This document shows, one piece after another, positions 9,002 through 20,345 of a DNA stretch of 64,000 nt. The translations under genes and the position numbers were made by a program. The notes under the pieces are model-generated. The model worked only from the letters and a program-made list of their open reading frames with translations, was not told the origin of the DNA and ran no database searches. Origin of the DNA: Congeria kusceri (taxonomy: Eukaryota > Mollusca > Bivalvia > Myida > Dreissenidae); assembly GCA_027627225.1 (NCBI GenBank), contig JAPFQT010000038.1:248001-312000 (forward strand), read 5' to 3'. How positions within the stretch are numbered: position 1 is the stretch's first letter; every line of letters begins with the position of its first letter.

Positions 9002-11588
9002 CAGGGTTGGGTTTTTTCCGGAAAAAACTTATTTTTTCCTTGCCGATGGCAAAAATTGGAAAAAACCGGCAAAAACTGGAAAAAACCGGCAAAAATGGCA
9101 AAATCTATAGACATTGAAAACAATACGTTTAAACTGCTTTATTCAAATTCAATTAACAAATACATGCACTTTTTAAGTGAAACTTTACAAACTTATTATT
9201 GCAATAATTATTCCAGGTACACCATCTACTCCCTTCAACTTTGCACATTGTGTGATTATGATACGAAAATCAGTACTCCAGCTCCTGTGAACCTCTCAGC
9301 ATTCGGTAGCAGAAAACAAGTTTTCCTGCCTTTTCGATCCCAAGCCGGTTCCTTAGATTGGACTGTATATGGCTGAAGTTTGAAAACACTCTTTCAACTG
9401 AAGCAGAACTTGCGGGCAGTTTTTGTAGTCTAATCATTAGATCAACAAATCCTGGCAGAAAGTTTGAATTGTTCACAGCCTTCCACCAAACACAGCTATC
9501 CATGCTTGTTGCCGAAGTCGTCCAGAAAGAGGATGGATATGGTTCAGCCTGGGCCTCAAAGCTGATGACTGAGGAGATGTAACACTCGTTTTTCTGTGTG
9601 ATCCAATTTCTTGCAATTTCTTTTTGTTTATCACTAAGATGTGCACCTTTGTATTTTGGATGAAGAAGATATGCTGCCAAATGGAACGGCTGAAGGGCTT
9701 GATTCATTCTACTATTAATGACATCTTTGTGCTCAGTCAGATCTGGGTGGTGAAGTAGAGTGAACCAAGCATCGCAGGCATCAGCAGCATTGGCAGAGTC
9801 ACCCTGAATGCGATCTAACATTTCAGATATTGGTCGCATTTGTTTGTGGAGATCTTTTGCCTGCTGGTACAAATTGAAATCATTAACTTTCCTTGCTATG
9901 TTGGAGTCAGTAGAGTCACCATGTTCCTGAGTAATTCTTATCATGAACTCTCTGTTTCTCAGAAATGTATCAAGACAGGTCAGTTGACTGTTCCACCTTG
10001 TGTCCCCAGGCAGCTGGGGCTTTACACTCCCTTCACATTCACCCAGCCATGAGCTGGGCTGGTGGTGATTTCTGAAGTATTTTTGCACTTGAACAACATG
10101 TTTCATTACAGATGATGGTGTAATATCTTGTCCTAGCAAATTCAGTAAATGGGCATTACATCCATACACAAGCAAGTCATTGTCTTCCTCATGAAGAAGC
10201 CGTCGCATTTTTTCCATGTTCTTGGCGTTATCTGTCACAATATTCTTTACTGTACATCCATATAAAGACGATGCCTTTTTGATGGATTCTTTACACATAT
10301 CCCGGAGGTTTTCCCCTGTTTTGCTTGTTGCTCCTGTTGACTTGGCATCAATGAAGAATGCTTTCTTATCAACATGGACACACGTAGCCGTCACAGGATC
10401 ATTATGGCAGTCACTCCAGCCATCTTCAATAAGAGTACAGTCTTTGCCTTCAATTTGTGCCTTTACCTGCAACTGTAGCTCTTCTGTAACAGAATCAAGT
10501 AGTGGTCCCGACAGTTTCTTTCTTGTTGGTGGCTGTATCCAGGTCACAGAGTGGACACAAAAGTTTTAAATGAATCATGCTCACTCACTGAGAATGGTAT
10601 GTTACATGCAAAGAAGAACTTGGCTAAAAGTAAGTCCAGCTTTAATTTGGTTTCTTCCGATGTCACAAACACTTGGTTATTCAAGTCGGTTTGAATTCTT
10701 TTCTTTGGAGCTGGAGCACTGCTTGTCTCAGTTTCCAGGCCATGATTTTCTTCTGCAGAGTGTTTTAATTCAAATGAAACTACCTCACTGCATGTCTTCT
10801 GGTGTTTTCTCATACGCTCTGCTTTGTTGCTTTGCTCATGACCACACTTCTTGCAACGGGCAAGAGTCTTTCCATCTTTTTCTACCTTGTTGAAAAAGTC
10901 CCATACTGGGTCTTTATTTCTTCCTCCTCTTGTTGACATAATTATTGTAGATCTATATGCAAGTGATGAAGGTACATGTAGTTATAGTGAGTGAATTCAG
11001 AAACTGAATGGTTGTCTTACAATGGCTTAGAAGAATTTAAACCCATGAAAATGACCCAAGCAACTCTATGATAGGCCAAAAGGACATGCCCATTAATGTT
11101 AAGTGCCAGATGAATGCCTAACACACAACTACAATCCAATGTGGTGCATGCTCTGAAATTTCAGTACCTGTTTGTTCTGGAACCCATTAATTGTTCCCCT
11201 GAGGAACATTCCAGTGATTAGCAGCCCCATTAGCTAGCCCCAGTATCCCCATTTCAATAATAAAGAGGCCATTATCACCTGAGTTGGATTTTGTTCTCCT
11301 GTTTTTTGCTGCATAACAGGTGTCTTGACTCAGACATGGCATTCAAGTCAAATGTCTGTCTTCTCCTTTCCCCCACTTAATATGAACACCAGGTGCATAT
11401 ATAAACACATTGAACCCTATCTCATTAAATTTAAACTGTATTTGTTTGTTGTTGTGTTTTTTTATATTAATTTTATACATAAATTATTTTGATTTTTGCC
11501 AGTTTTTGCCACCCAGTTTTTTCCTTGCCGGTTTTTTCCGGTTTTTACCATGGTTTTTTCCACTCATGGCAAAAACCTGACAACCCTG
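9002..11588 (-). mobile_element. hAT DNA transposon, 2587 bp, with 8-bp target duplication
   Basis: The left end is CAGGGTTG and the right end is its exact complement CAACCCTG. They are directly flanked by the perfect 8-bp repeat CTATAATT (8994-9001 and 11589-11596), which is the hallmark size for hAT. Subterminal regions carry inverted clusters of GGCAAAAA(T/C)TGGAAAAAACC words (9047-9105, and complements at 11497-11575). The interior holds a BED/hAT transposase gene on the minus strand. The perfect duplication and almost open coding region argue for a fairly recent insertion. Confidence 0.92.
9270..10939 (-). pseudogene. hAT transposase, BED finger and RNase H-like core, broken once
   Basis: The gene reads from ATG at 10939. 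The first 131 codons hold a BED zinc finger (CKKCGHEQSNKAERMRKHQKTC region: Cys-X2-Cys and a later His-X4-Cys) and end at a TGA at 10544-10546. Translation then continues in another frame to 9270 for about 425 codons. That part has the DUF659-like and RNase H-like region (TLIEDGWSD, VTDNAKNMEKMRR), the hAT CNAHLLNLL signature, GDTRWNSQL, and the C-terminal dimerisation motif SSASVERVFSNFSHIQ and RNRLG. The break needs both the TGA and a 1-base frame change within about 20 bases, so the protein is not made as one chain unless there is an error in the assembly. No intron-like signals are seen at the break. All other parts look intact. Nuclear DNA cutting and joining is the family's role. Confidence 0.9.
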
Positions 11589-11797
11589 CTATAATTTAAT
11601 AAATATTTCAACAACAAACTAGTAAAAATTTTCATATTTGTTTAGAATAAGGAGTTAACCATAGTAAAAATATGTACGCTGTCACCACTTTGCTCTAATT
11701 GTACCGGTAATTTGACAATAAATGTCATGGAAAATCAAATTCCGTTCAGGGAAGAATCGGGGAAATGTCGGGGCATTTCAGTGTTTACCCTGCTAGA

Positions 11798-12892
11798 TTA
11801 TGATACTTCAACGTGAACTGAAATAAGTTAAAAATGCGTTAATGTGAAAGACAATGTACCATTATTACTAAAAAGAACGTCTTTTTCATCATTTTATGTC
11901 TATGTTAATCATATGTAAGGCGTTTAAACTTTATTAACATACGTACATTAACCAGAAATCATCGTGGTATGATTAACTGAATGTTTCGAGATAGAACAAA
12001 CACCCTGGATTATATGTATGACCCATTATTAACCATCAAGATAGAAAAACTGTTTAACATTAAATATGTCGATTATTTGATGATTAATTAACAAGGCCTA
12101 CTTATCGAAATCACTCACTTATGCCTGGTTAACATTTGCCCCTGTGGCCATACGATAAATTCGTCTACAATTTTCCATACAATTTTTAGGCATCGTAGGT
12201 GGCTACGCGTTATAGCGTCTTTGCTTACATTGTATACAATCTCCGATGTTTGTATAGACTTTCGGGGACAGTTGAGGGCAGTTCTGTACAGAGACCGCAT
12301 GGAGGTCGCAAGATGGTTCTACGGAAATCATGGGATTTGCGTATGGCTGTCCTGTGGTCTCCACAAGCTTCTCACGAAAATCATTCGGTGCCACCTACCA
12401 TATGTTTATGTTCTACGGGCTTACGATTTTCAAAAATGTGTGTAACTTTCAGTGAAACAAAATCGTAGAAGCTACGGCGCCCATAAAATCGCACAGCTCC
12501 CTCATGGCGGCTGCATGAATTTGGAGTAACGGGAAGTTTACAGACGCCGTAGACATTTCTTAGTCTAAATGTAAACTAGTCTTATACCTCTATTACAAAC
12601 ACATGAAATGTTCGCACGGCGTCTGTGCATTTTTTTGGTTGACCGCAAAAGCGCCGCAAACATACGGTCATGCGGTAAACATGCGGGAATCCTACGTTTT
12701 ACCTACACATTTGCCTACCGCATCATACATAGTGCACCACCGGTGGTGAGCGATAGCTATGTGTTGACCTTGCGTTAACATTCAAAGTATTTAACACAAG
12801 GTCGCCGTACGATAGTTGCATGTCTAGTGTACGACTCATGGAAGCAGCTGCGGTCTGCTCAAATTGAAAGTGCACAGCGGACGTGTTGTGGT
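11798..12892. other. Unassigned; 12120-12860 is a CpG-richer block, probably an unrecognised repeat
   Basis: 11798-12110 shows nothing. 12120-12860 differs from its surroundings in having many CG dinucleotides (GGCATCGTAGGTGGCTACGCG, GACGCCGTAGAC, ATACGGTCATGCGG, CGCCGTACGATAG) and overlapping short open frames on both strands that look like chance. It may be a transposon remnant. No terminal repeats were found by eye. Confidence 0.4.
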
Positions 12893-12960
12893 GGCAGATC
12901 TGTGGTCTAGTGGTAACGCACTGGCTTCACAACTCAGTGTTTGCAGGTTTAAGTCCCTTA
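12893..12960 (+). pseudogene. tRNA-like sequence, probable SINE head
   Basis: The A-box-like TGTGGTCTAGTGGTAACGC and the B-box-like GCAGGTTTAAGTCCC are spaced as in a tRNA. The acceptor arms do not pair. The B-box part resembles the isolated GCAGGTTTGAGTCCC at 4291-4305. Confidence 0.55.
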
Positions 12961-13500
12961 CATCCTAACCTACTAACTGGTCTTACATGTGACAATAACC
13001 GTGATGCAGTGTACAAGGCGCTTCACACTAGGTTCCGCTGTATCTTGCATTATCCCCCGTAACCCAACTAAAAAGTCTTCTAGGGGCGATAGCCATATGG
13101 GAGAGAATCTATACTCTATAAAATGTACGACACACCACACACACAGACGTGTTGTGAGCGTCATAGCTAACACCGCTCGCTTCCACCCCTTTAAATCTGC
13201 AAATGTTTTGTATGATATGTCTGTGTCTGATATGCCATGAACGTTTAGTTTATCAAGTACAGTCGCATAAAATTTGTTTATGGTATTAGTACTTAAAATC
13301 ACCAGTTAATGTGACCCAAATGTGAAATGTGTAACATGATAGTAATATGTATTTGTGAGCGTAAGAAAAAATGCTTCTTTTAAAAATAAAACGAAACGAT
13401 TTATTCGTCGTTTTATGCATGTTTCTGTAGGCATAAATCAGGGCCAGTTACAGACATCACTGTCCTGGGAGGCACAAGCCAGAGGGGGTCTTTTCAATTG
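12961..13500. other. No recognisable feature
   Basis: Open frames on both strands overlap (12973-13302) without splice or start support. I treat them as chance frames. Confidence 0.4.
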
Positions 13501-13504
13501 TGCG

Positions 13505-13740
13505 TTTATCCGTATTTTCATTCATTTATTCATTTTCTCATTCATTCATTCATCCATTCATTTGTTCATTCATTCATTCATTGACTAACTCATTGATTCA
13601 TTCCTTTACTCACTCATTCATTCGTTTACTGATTCATTATATTACCGGTTCATTCATTCAGTTATTAATTTACTCACTAGTTCATCCATTCATTCATTTA
13701 CTATTTTATTCATTCAACCACTCATGAATCAGTCCATTCG
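13505..13740 (+). repeat. Degenerate (ATTC)n simple repeat
   Basis: Long runs of ATTCATTC with substitutions. The Ser/His/Phe/Ile-rich open frames across it are translations of the simple repeat, not genes. Confidence 0.9.
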
Positions 13741-15544
13741 TCCATCCAGAATCAACCAAAATCCATCAATCTCTCATGCATATACGTGGAAATATCCTGG
13801 CCAAACCCACACCCATATCGAGTCAGTCAATTCAGTGTAGTTTTTCCATTTATACCAGATGAATGTAAATGCTCTTTATTTTCCTAAAGACCCTTGGCCC
13901 CTGTCTCTACCTTACAAAAATGTAAAATGACTCCTATTCCTCATCACCAGACCACACAAAATTTAAAAAACAGTTAAAAGTAACTCATAAAAGCTGAAAA
14001 CTGCAGTTATGATTCAAAATTTGGCTCAACTTCATGTATCTGAAAAGTTGAATTGGGACACACTCTGGAACCACACATAATGAACTTTTTTTCGCTGAAA
14101 ACCCTCGAAAACTACAAAAAATGCATATATGGTATCAAATGTTTGAAGCAATTTTGACCTCTTGCATGAATCTTCAGAAGGCTTCGTTTATTTTTTAAAG
14201 TGTGTATTCTGTTAAGCAGTCAAGGAGATAGTTTCAAAGATATAAGTTGAGAAATAAATAGCTTTTGGATTTCAAATCAGTTTAACTTATTCATAACTGT
14301 TACATGAAAATGGGGGCTATAGTGACTTTTCCATGCTTTTGAGAGTTTTGTTACCATAGCTTTGACCCAGAATGAGTTTAAAGCGATAGCTGACACATCA
14401 TTTGAGCACAGGTGCTACGATGTTACAAAAGAGGTGTTATTAATTCGCGATAAGGATCTTTTTGGGATCAGCTGTCAACCTATGCCCCTAATGTGCCCTC
14501 TTCCCGCAGTGAAACCATGCCTGCAAGTTACCCAATGCTGTTGACTGAGATAAGTGATAATGATTAGTTTATGGGCACCACCTAGGGCCTTGTTTTACAT
14601 TACAAGTTTAAGAAGTTAAAACATAGCATATGATTTGTGTCCAGCTGGAAGCTCATGCCCCTTGTGCCCCCTCCTTTTGAATCTGTGCCTTATGCGTTGG
14701 TATTGGATAAGCAATAATGATCAATTTAGCGTCACCACACATTTCTTCTTTTTCTTTTCCAAATTTAAAATATCATGATTGACATATATATATTACATAT
14801 GCTTTGGGGTCACTGGGGAGGCACGTGCCTTCTGTGCTTCCCAATAAATCCAGGCCTGCCTGAATTCCGACAATATAATTATAGAATAACAGAAGATAAA
14901 CAGATAGTTTAATGGAGAATAACCTGTGCCCAACAAAATTGTTTAGGAAGTAGAATATTCCATTATAATGAATGTCGTTGTAAATATGGTCGACTGTACT
15001 AACAAAACATGTTTCATGCGGTTTTCTTTAAATTCAAGATGTTGATACCATAAGGTCCAGGCAAAGCAGGTGTTTTGAAATTGTAAGTGTAATATTGAAC
15101 TTTTACATTATGAAATATAGGTTTTATATAATGATGGAACAAGAGTGTAAAAGGAGCATATATGGAATTTTTTTGGTGAAATAAAATTTGTATTTTCACT
15201 GTTGGAGCAGTGAAAATATAACAAAAAACAGACAATTTTTCCATAAATAGCATCGCTCTACAAATAGTTGTTTACAACCCGTGGCAAATTTATATACATG
15301 TACAGTATGTACATATATGTGTTTACATAAAACACATTGTTAAATTTAACAAAACTTTAATTTAGCGACAACGACTCACAAAATATTGTACTTTTTTCCC
15401 ACCATACTAACGAGTGACAGTTTTGGAATCATTTATGACGTAATTTTTATGATGTCAGAATACATGAACTTGATGTTTAAACTTATCTCGCGCAATTTTG
15501 TTTATTTATTGTCCAAAAGCATAAAATAAAAAGAAAATTTGTTG
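13741..15544. other. No recognisable gene; worn dispersed-repeat sequence
   Basis: Two stretches share a phrase (CTATGCCCCTAATGTGCCC near 14480 and CTCATGCCCCTTGTGCCCCC near 14653, each followed by a similar context), hinting at an old tandem of about 170 bp. Around 15196-15220 is a small hairpin ATTTTCACTGTTGGAGCAGTGAAAAT. Nothing else is supported. Confidence 0.4.
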
Positions 15545-15681
15545 ATTTCTGTGTAGGATCGTATTTTATTTCACTCGTGATCTTAGAAAATAGATATTTT
15601 CACTCGTGGCTACGCCACTTGTGAAAATATCCTTTTCTATGAACTTTATGAAATAAAATACGATCTTACACAGAAATAAAA
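15545..15681. repeat. Near-perfect 137-bp palindrome (foldback element)
   Basis: The left arm starts ATTTCTGTGTAGGATCGTA and continues TTTTATTTCACTCGTG; the right arm is its complement, ending ATACGATCTTACACAGAAA. The arms are about 64 bp each around a short GGCTACGCCAC centre (itself GTGGC-GCCAC). No open frame. Confidence 0.8.
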
Positions 15682-16793
15682 AAATATTCTCTCTATTATA
15701 TTTTATTCTAAAAAATGGGGTTTCACTTTAATTAGTTTGTGTAACTGTAGATAAGCACCCCAGGCCTGTTATTAAAAGTCAGTTGTGTCTATTGTGCCTA
15801 TACATATTTCATACCCAAGCTACGCCCCTGAGACTGATACTTGTTCTCAGAACACCAATATAAATAATAAAATACTAATATATTATTATATACCTGTTTA
15901 AAATCTTAAACAAACTACATGCTGTATCAATCGGTGAAATACATGTTGTCAGAAACAAAATCCCGTATTATGCTACTCGCTATTTTTCCGATCCCGTATT
16001 ACCATACTAGCCGGACTACTTTTTTTTAATGACGTCATCATATAGTTATGTAAAAAAATATAATCTATACCTACAATGATTAGTCATTATTGCAGTTTTT
16101 AATGAAATAAAATAAGGAAAATGAACATTTGAAGTTTATCACGCGTCATCACACAAGCCACTCGACTAATACATACTCTTGGAACAAATGACTAGCATAA
16201 TATTCCGTATATATTCCATTTATTATATACCTTTTTGGCATATTATTCATAAACAAGAAATGTCTTTAAAAAAGACAATCAGCGTTAAAATTAACATTGA
16301 GATGTCATTTAAAAATTACCTAAACAGACGGCCAAGATGATCGGTTACATGACTTCTCAGAGCCCAGATTTTTTGGTCCCCACCAATATTAGGAGACTTA
16401 TTGGACCCTAGATAATTCGGACACTATAAGGAAACTTCTCTGACCCAAAAGTTAATTTGAGATGAATTTATTAATTTAAAAATTGATTAAAATTATGCTT
16501 TGTTTAGTGGATATTACAATCATTAGTATTCCATTTTATTTGTGTTGGACTAAATGCACAATAAATCACCATCACTGTCTGTTATTCTATTTTGCCTTGT
16601 GTTTAACAAAGGTGAAATTGAATAATACTGTTAGTTGATTGTGATCAAATAGCAGTAAAATACGATCGCGTTTGTGACATAAAAAGTAGTCTGGCTACTA
16701 GTATGACACGGAAACAGAAAATGCTAGTAGCGAATACGCTTATCCGTATCCAAATGTTGAATACATTATGTTTTGCTAACAGAAAAACAATAG
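15682..16793. other. No recognisable feature
   Basis: AT-rich. 16255-16290 (AAACAAGAAATGTCTTTAAAAAAGACAATCAGCG, read in parts) resembles 20149-20190 (AAACAAGAAATATCTTTAAAAAAGATATTCGGC), so at least one short dispersed repeat is present. Confidence 0.45.
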
Positions 16794-16801
16794 GTATATA
16801 A

Positions 16802-18399
16802 TAGGGATGGGACCGAATACTGAAATCAATATTCAAATATTCATTTTAAGTATTTGAATATATTCAAATATTTGTTTTGCAAATACTACTATATACTACT
16901 ACAGTAGTTTTCACTTAATTAAATATCGGATAATTGAATATTTTGCTTAATTGAATAAAGATTGAAAACACCAAACAGTTTGCATTCATTCCCATTGTAA
17001 AAACACCACCTAATCTGATAGAAAATATGGTGTCCTCCGGTTAATTGAATAGCCAATTATCAGTTGTAGGCGTATAGTCCGCTCGATAATCTCATAATCT
17101 CCGAGGATACGTATCATATTGCAAGTTTTGACAGTGACGCTTCTATGACCACCTTTGTTATCATTTCACACCACGCATGAATGCAGCATCTGTTGAATGT
17201 CACGTGACTAATAGGTGTAATTTGCGGGTCAAGTACAGCGCATACACATCTAGAAAGCAATGTAGCCTGTTAGTGATTATTACAAGCAAATTATTTTTCA
17301 AATGCACCGTATAATGGATAACAAACATCTATGAACGCTTTTGTGCATATTTATTAGCATTCTAAAGTATGAAACATTTTGTTACGTAACAGGTTTGACA
17401 TTATATCATCAAAATGGATTAAATAAGATCATAACATATCTGATTAACATTGAAATAATTTAAATATGACTGATTCCGCATATATGAATACACCGGTTAT
17501 TTGAATATTCGGACGTGACAAATGGGCGGAATCTACTGTATATACGGCACTCTGTCCAAATATTTACCTAGCCGAAATATGTATACTATGCGTATGTAGT
17601 TGTTTTACCTTGTTTCAATGGTAAATGGGTGATATAACTTAGTGAGTGTTAGGCAAATATAAAGAAATGTAAGATATTGTTAAATGTATTGTTAATTAAT
17701 TTGTTAATAGTTCTTTTTTTTAGAACCATGAAGCTTGTATCTGATGTGCAGATTACACGTTGCCTGGGTTTTGTCTAATGACCGCTTGAACTACTTCCAA
17801 GCAGATCATGGTGGCATTGTTTATTAATAAAGACCATTGCGTAATATACGGTGTTGATAAAATGGAGAATAATTTACAAATGACATATTTTAAGATTGAC
17901 CAGATCATGCAAATTTTGTTGAAGAAATTGATTGGCTGATAATGGATTCATTTTGATTCACTTAGAGAGTGACTGTAATTTACTGTAAACAAGTTAACCG
18001 TATAGATGTCACTTAAGGATAATAAACAACAATGTACGCCTTGTGCAAACTGTTAAACCGTTATCACAACATTTGTGGATACAATGCGTCATATTGGCAC
18101 CTCCTACAAACTGTTGAATCGCTGCCCTTGTAAAGACGTGGCCCACTCCCAATTATCTATTGTCGTTAATTGGACATGTTTGGTATGTGTTGTAAAGACG
18201 TTACACTGCCCCCGCCCACTTGCTAGGCAGGAAATGCGACTGGAATTCATGTTAACTTTGCAATCAAACTAGAAAAAAACATTATTTTTTAAAGAAATTT
18301 TGTTCTTAAAACCAATTTGAAAATGGAATATTTGTATTCGTTTTTTATATTCGAATATTATCTGATATTCGATTATTCGAGTATTCGGTCCCATCCCTA
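16802..18399. mobile_element. Non-autonomous hAT-type element, 1598 bp, 8-bp target duplication
   Basis: The ends are TAGGGATGGGACCGAATAC and its complement GTATTCGGTCCCATCCCTA, flanked by perfect GTATATAA on both sides (16794-16801 and 18400-18407). Subterminal DNA is rich in ATTCGAATATT/ATATTCAAATATT words. No transposase-like frame is present; the frame at 18075-18272 is not recognised. The interior (17000-18270) is of unknown origin. A shorter relative is at 27490-28288. Confidence 0.85.
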
Positions 18400-18736
18400 G
18401 TATATAATAATAATAAATATCATATCTTTATTGCACGTTATGACTCATGAATACTCAAAAACGAGCTGTTTAAAGGAAAAATGAATCCAATCAAAATATT
18501 CAAGTAAATGATATTTTAAATCGAAATCAAATCAAATCGGGCCATGGCTAAATCATTGCAGCTCAACTTGTGTTGTTACTGTTGGGGCTGTTTCTGTTGT
18601 TGCTGCTACTACTGTTGATGGTCTGATGTTGTGGGTGGTTGTGCATAAGTGTTGTTGTTAATGGATCCAACTTTTAGGGGTTTAAAGTGAAGTCTTTAAT
18701 AAAATGAACGTTCAACCAGTTTTGTGTCGCCTGACT

Positions 18737-18930
18737 AGGCAACATATAGGGGTTTCTTATGTCGACAGTGGTGTCGGCGGTGGCGGCGTCCCCTTTCGCT
18801 TGTCCAGAGCATAACTCTTAGACTATTAGTCAGGCGACATATAGGGGTTACTTATGTTGTCGGCGGTGGCCCCTTTCGCTTGTCCGGAGCATAATTCTTA
18901 GACTATTAAAGCTATCAACATGAAAGTTCA
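18737..18930 (+). repeat. Cassette head present twice in tandem
   Basis: GCCTGACTAGGCAACATATAGGGG (read in parts) with GTCGGCGGTGGC...CCCCTTTCGCTTGTCC and AGAGCATAACTCTTAGACTATTA occurs at 18728-18831 and again at 18832-18907. Each copy is about 75-105 bp. This is a truncated cassette with a duplicated 5' part. Confidence 0.65.
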
Positions 18931-18936
18931 TAGGTA

Positions 18937-20000
18937 CACTACGTCTAGCGTGATTTCTGCCTTCTGCGACGCACCACCGTGATTCAGCCCAGCGTGACAC
19001 ACTACTATAGTCGCCGCGATACACGTTGGAACACTGTGGAACGCGGTGATGTCGCCGTGGCGAATCGCGGTGACAGTCTCGATAAAAATTGTTGATAAGA
19101 AATTGCCGTGGATCGCGGTGATTTTAGCGAGTCATAATTTCACATTGAGCTTTTTAAAAAATATTTTACGTTTTATTTCAGGTACGACCAAGAACATGGT
19201 TTTCGGAAAATACGGAACATTATGACAAAACGGGAAAATGAAAATATGCGTCAGTCAAATCACAAAGACCTCATCAAATTCGTTGTCCGATTCTATGACA
19301 AATCTTTGCATTTTTAATATGACTATCAAAACAATTGATTAACATGTCGGTAAAAAACGTGATTTTATAACAATGATTGACATAACCAACACCTTTGTTC
19401 TCTGTAAAAGTTCGAAAGGCGGAGCTATGCACGTGCTCTTTCATAATAGGACGATTGCCACTGAGTAACAAACACGCGATTGGTTAAGCATGTCGCTTCT
19501 CTAAACAAAAGAAGCCAATTTTATCGCCGAGAAAGGTGTTATTTTATGGTTTCTTGTCGGCTGTACTTTGAAGACATCAAACTGTCAATTCACGCAGATT
19601 GCGAATTTTCGCGAGACTTGTATTAATGCCCTTGACTCTTTGTTTACGATTTCACAACACAACTGCGAACATGGAAAAAAGATTAAAGTTGCAAACTGTG
19701 ATTATATTAATTGGTAAGTATAGGTTAATAGAAGACGATTTGTACTTTGCGAATAGTATACGGTCTGAAATATCGAACTGTACTTGTTCATTCACATGTA
19801 CCTGTATTTCACCGCGACCCACCGCGACCGCAGTGGTCCACCGTGAGATTGATTTCCCGATAACGCCCGCGGTGCTCACCCACTATCACCGCGATTCTAT
19901 CGCGATGGAACCACCTTTTAATCGCGGTGATTTTCCACGCTGACGAAAAATTGTCCACGGTGGGTCTGTGTTTTAGGCAGAAATCACGCTAGACGTAGTG
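18937..20000. mobile_element. TA-flanked inverted-repeat element with CGCGGTGA subterminal motifs
   Basis: The ends (outer part CACTACGTCTAGCGTGATTT) are perfect inverted copies over 26 bp plus the TA on each side, so the target duplication is TA as in Tc1/mariner-like insertions. The outer 200 bp at each end carry repeated (A)TCGCGGTGA or its complement (for example 19055, 19109, 19804, 19890 and 19921 regions). The middle is AT-rich and holds a promoter-and-first-exon-like segment (19671-19712). No transposase is visible. Confidence 0.8.
19671..19712 (+). other. Exon-like start inside the TA-flanked element
   Basis: ATG starts a short hydrophobic peptide (MEKRLKLQTVIILI) followed directly by a consensus donor GTAAGTA. 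The basic then hydrophobic pattern resembles the start of a signal peptide. Upstream at 19480 there is an inverted CCAAT (ATTGG). It may be a captured first exon or chance. No second exon is found. Confidence 0.25.
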
Positions 20001-20002
20001 TA

Positions 20003-20345
20003 GATAGATTTCATTGAGGGGAAGTGCAGTGCACAAGAACCGTTACTATGCACCTCATACCTTAAGTGCTTCTTCATTTGGATTCGACTCGCGGAGTTCT
20101 AGTATTTGTTTAGGATTTAATAGGTATATAATTCATGATGCTGTAAAGCAAACAAGAAATATCTTTAAAAAAGATATTCGGCATCAGTGGTAATTTTACA
20201 TATAAAGAATTTAAATTAAACTTCAGCATAAATATTCACAGCAGTATAACTAAGACTAGATCTGAATGGCATACAATACTCAAATAGTAAATAATACTGG
20301 TAGATTACGCCTCCTGACACACCATTATATAAATTATATATGCTC
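20003..20345. other. No recognisable feature
   Basis: Contains the short dispersed word AAACAAGAAATATCTTTAAA shared with 16255. Otherwise nothing. Confidence 0.4.

Larger units (their letters stand above)
8841..11792. mobile_element. Older short inverted-repeat element split by the hAT insertion
   Basis: Outside the hAT copy, the left flank (8841-9001) and the right flank (11597-11792) look like inverted arms. The left begins CAAAGTGGCCACCGACTCTG and contains CAGGGAAAATTCAGGG. The complement of the right end begins CAGGGTAAACACTGAAATG and contains TTCCCCGATTCTTCCCTG. The outer ends are flanked by direct CTAGA (8836-8840 and 11793-11797). Without the insertion the element would be about 360 bp. 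Arm similarity is moderate, so this call is tentative. Confidence 0.45.

Noticed and set aside
8921..9376. 151-codon plus-strand frame
   Set aside because: It crosses the boundary of the hAT element at 9002 and runs antisense to the transposase.
10216..10893. Plus-strand frames opposite the hAT transposase
   Set aside because: Antisense shadows of the minus-strand transposase.
13355..13727. Ser/His/Phe/Ile-rich open frames
   Set aside because: They are translations of the (ATTC)n simple repeat.
18075..18272. 65-codon frame as a gene in the 16802-18399 element
   Set aside because: It has no motif, no splice signals and a length expected by chance.
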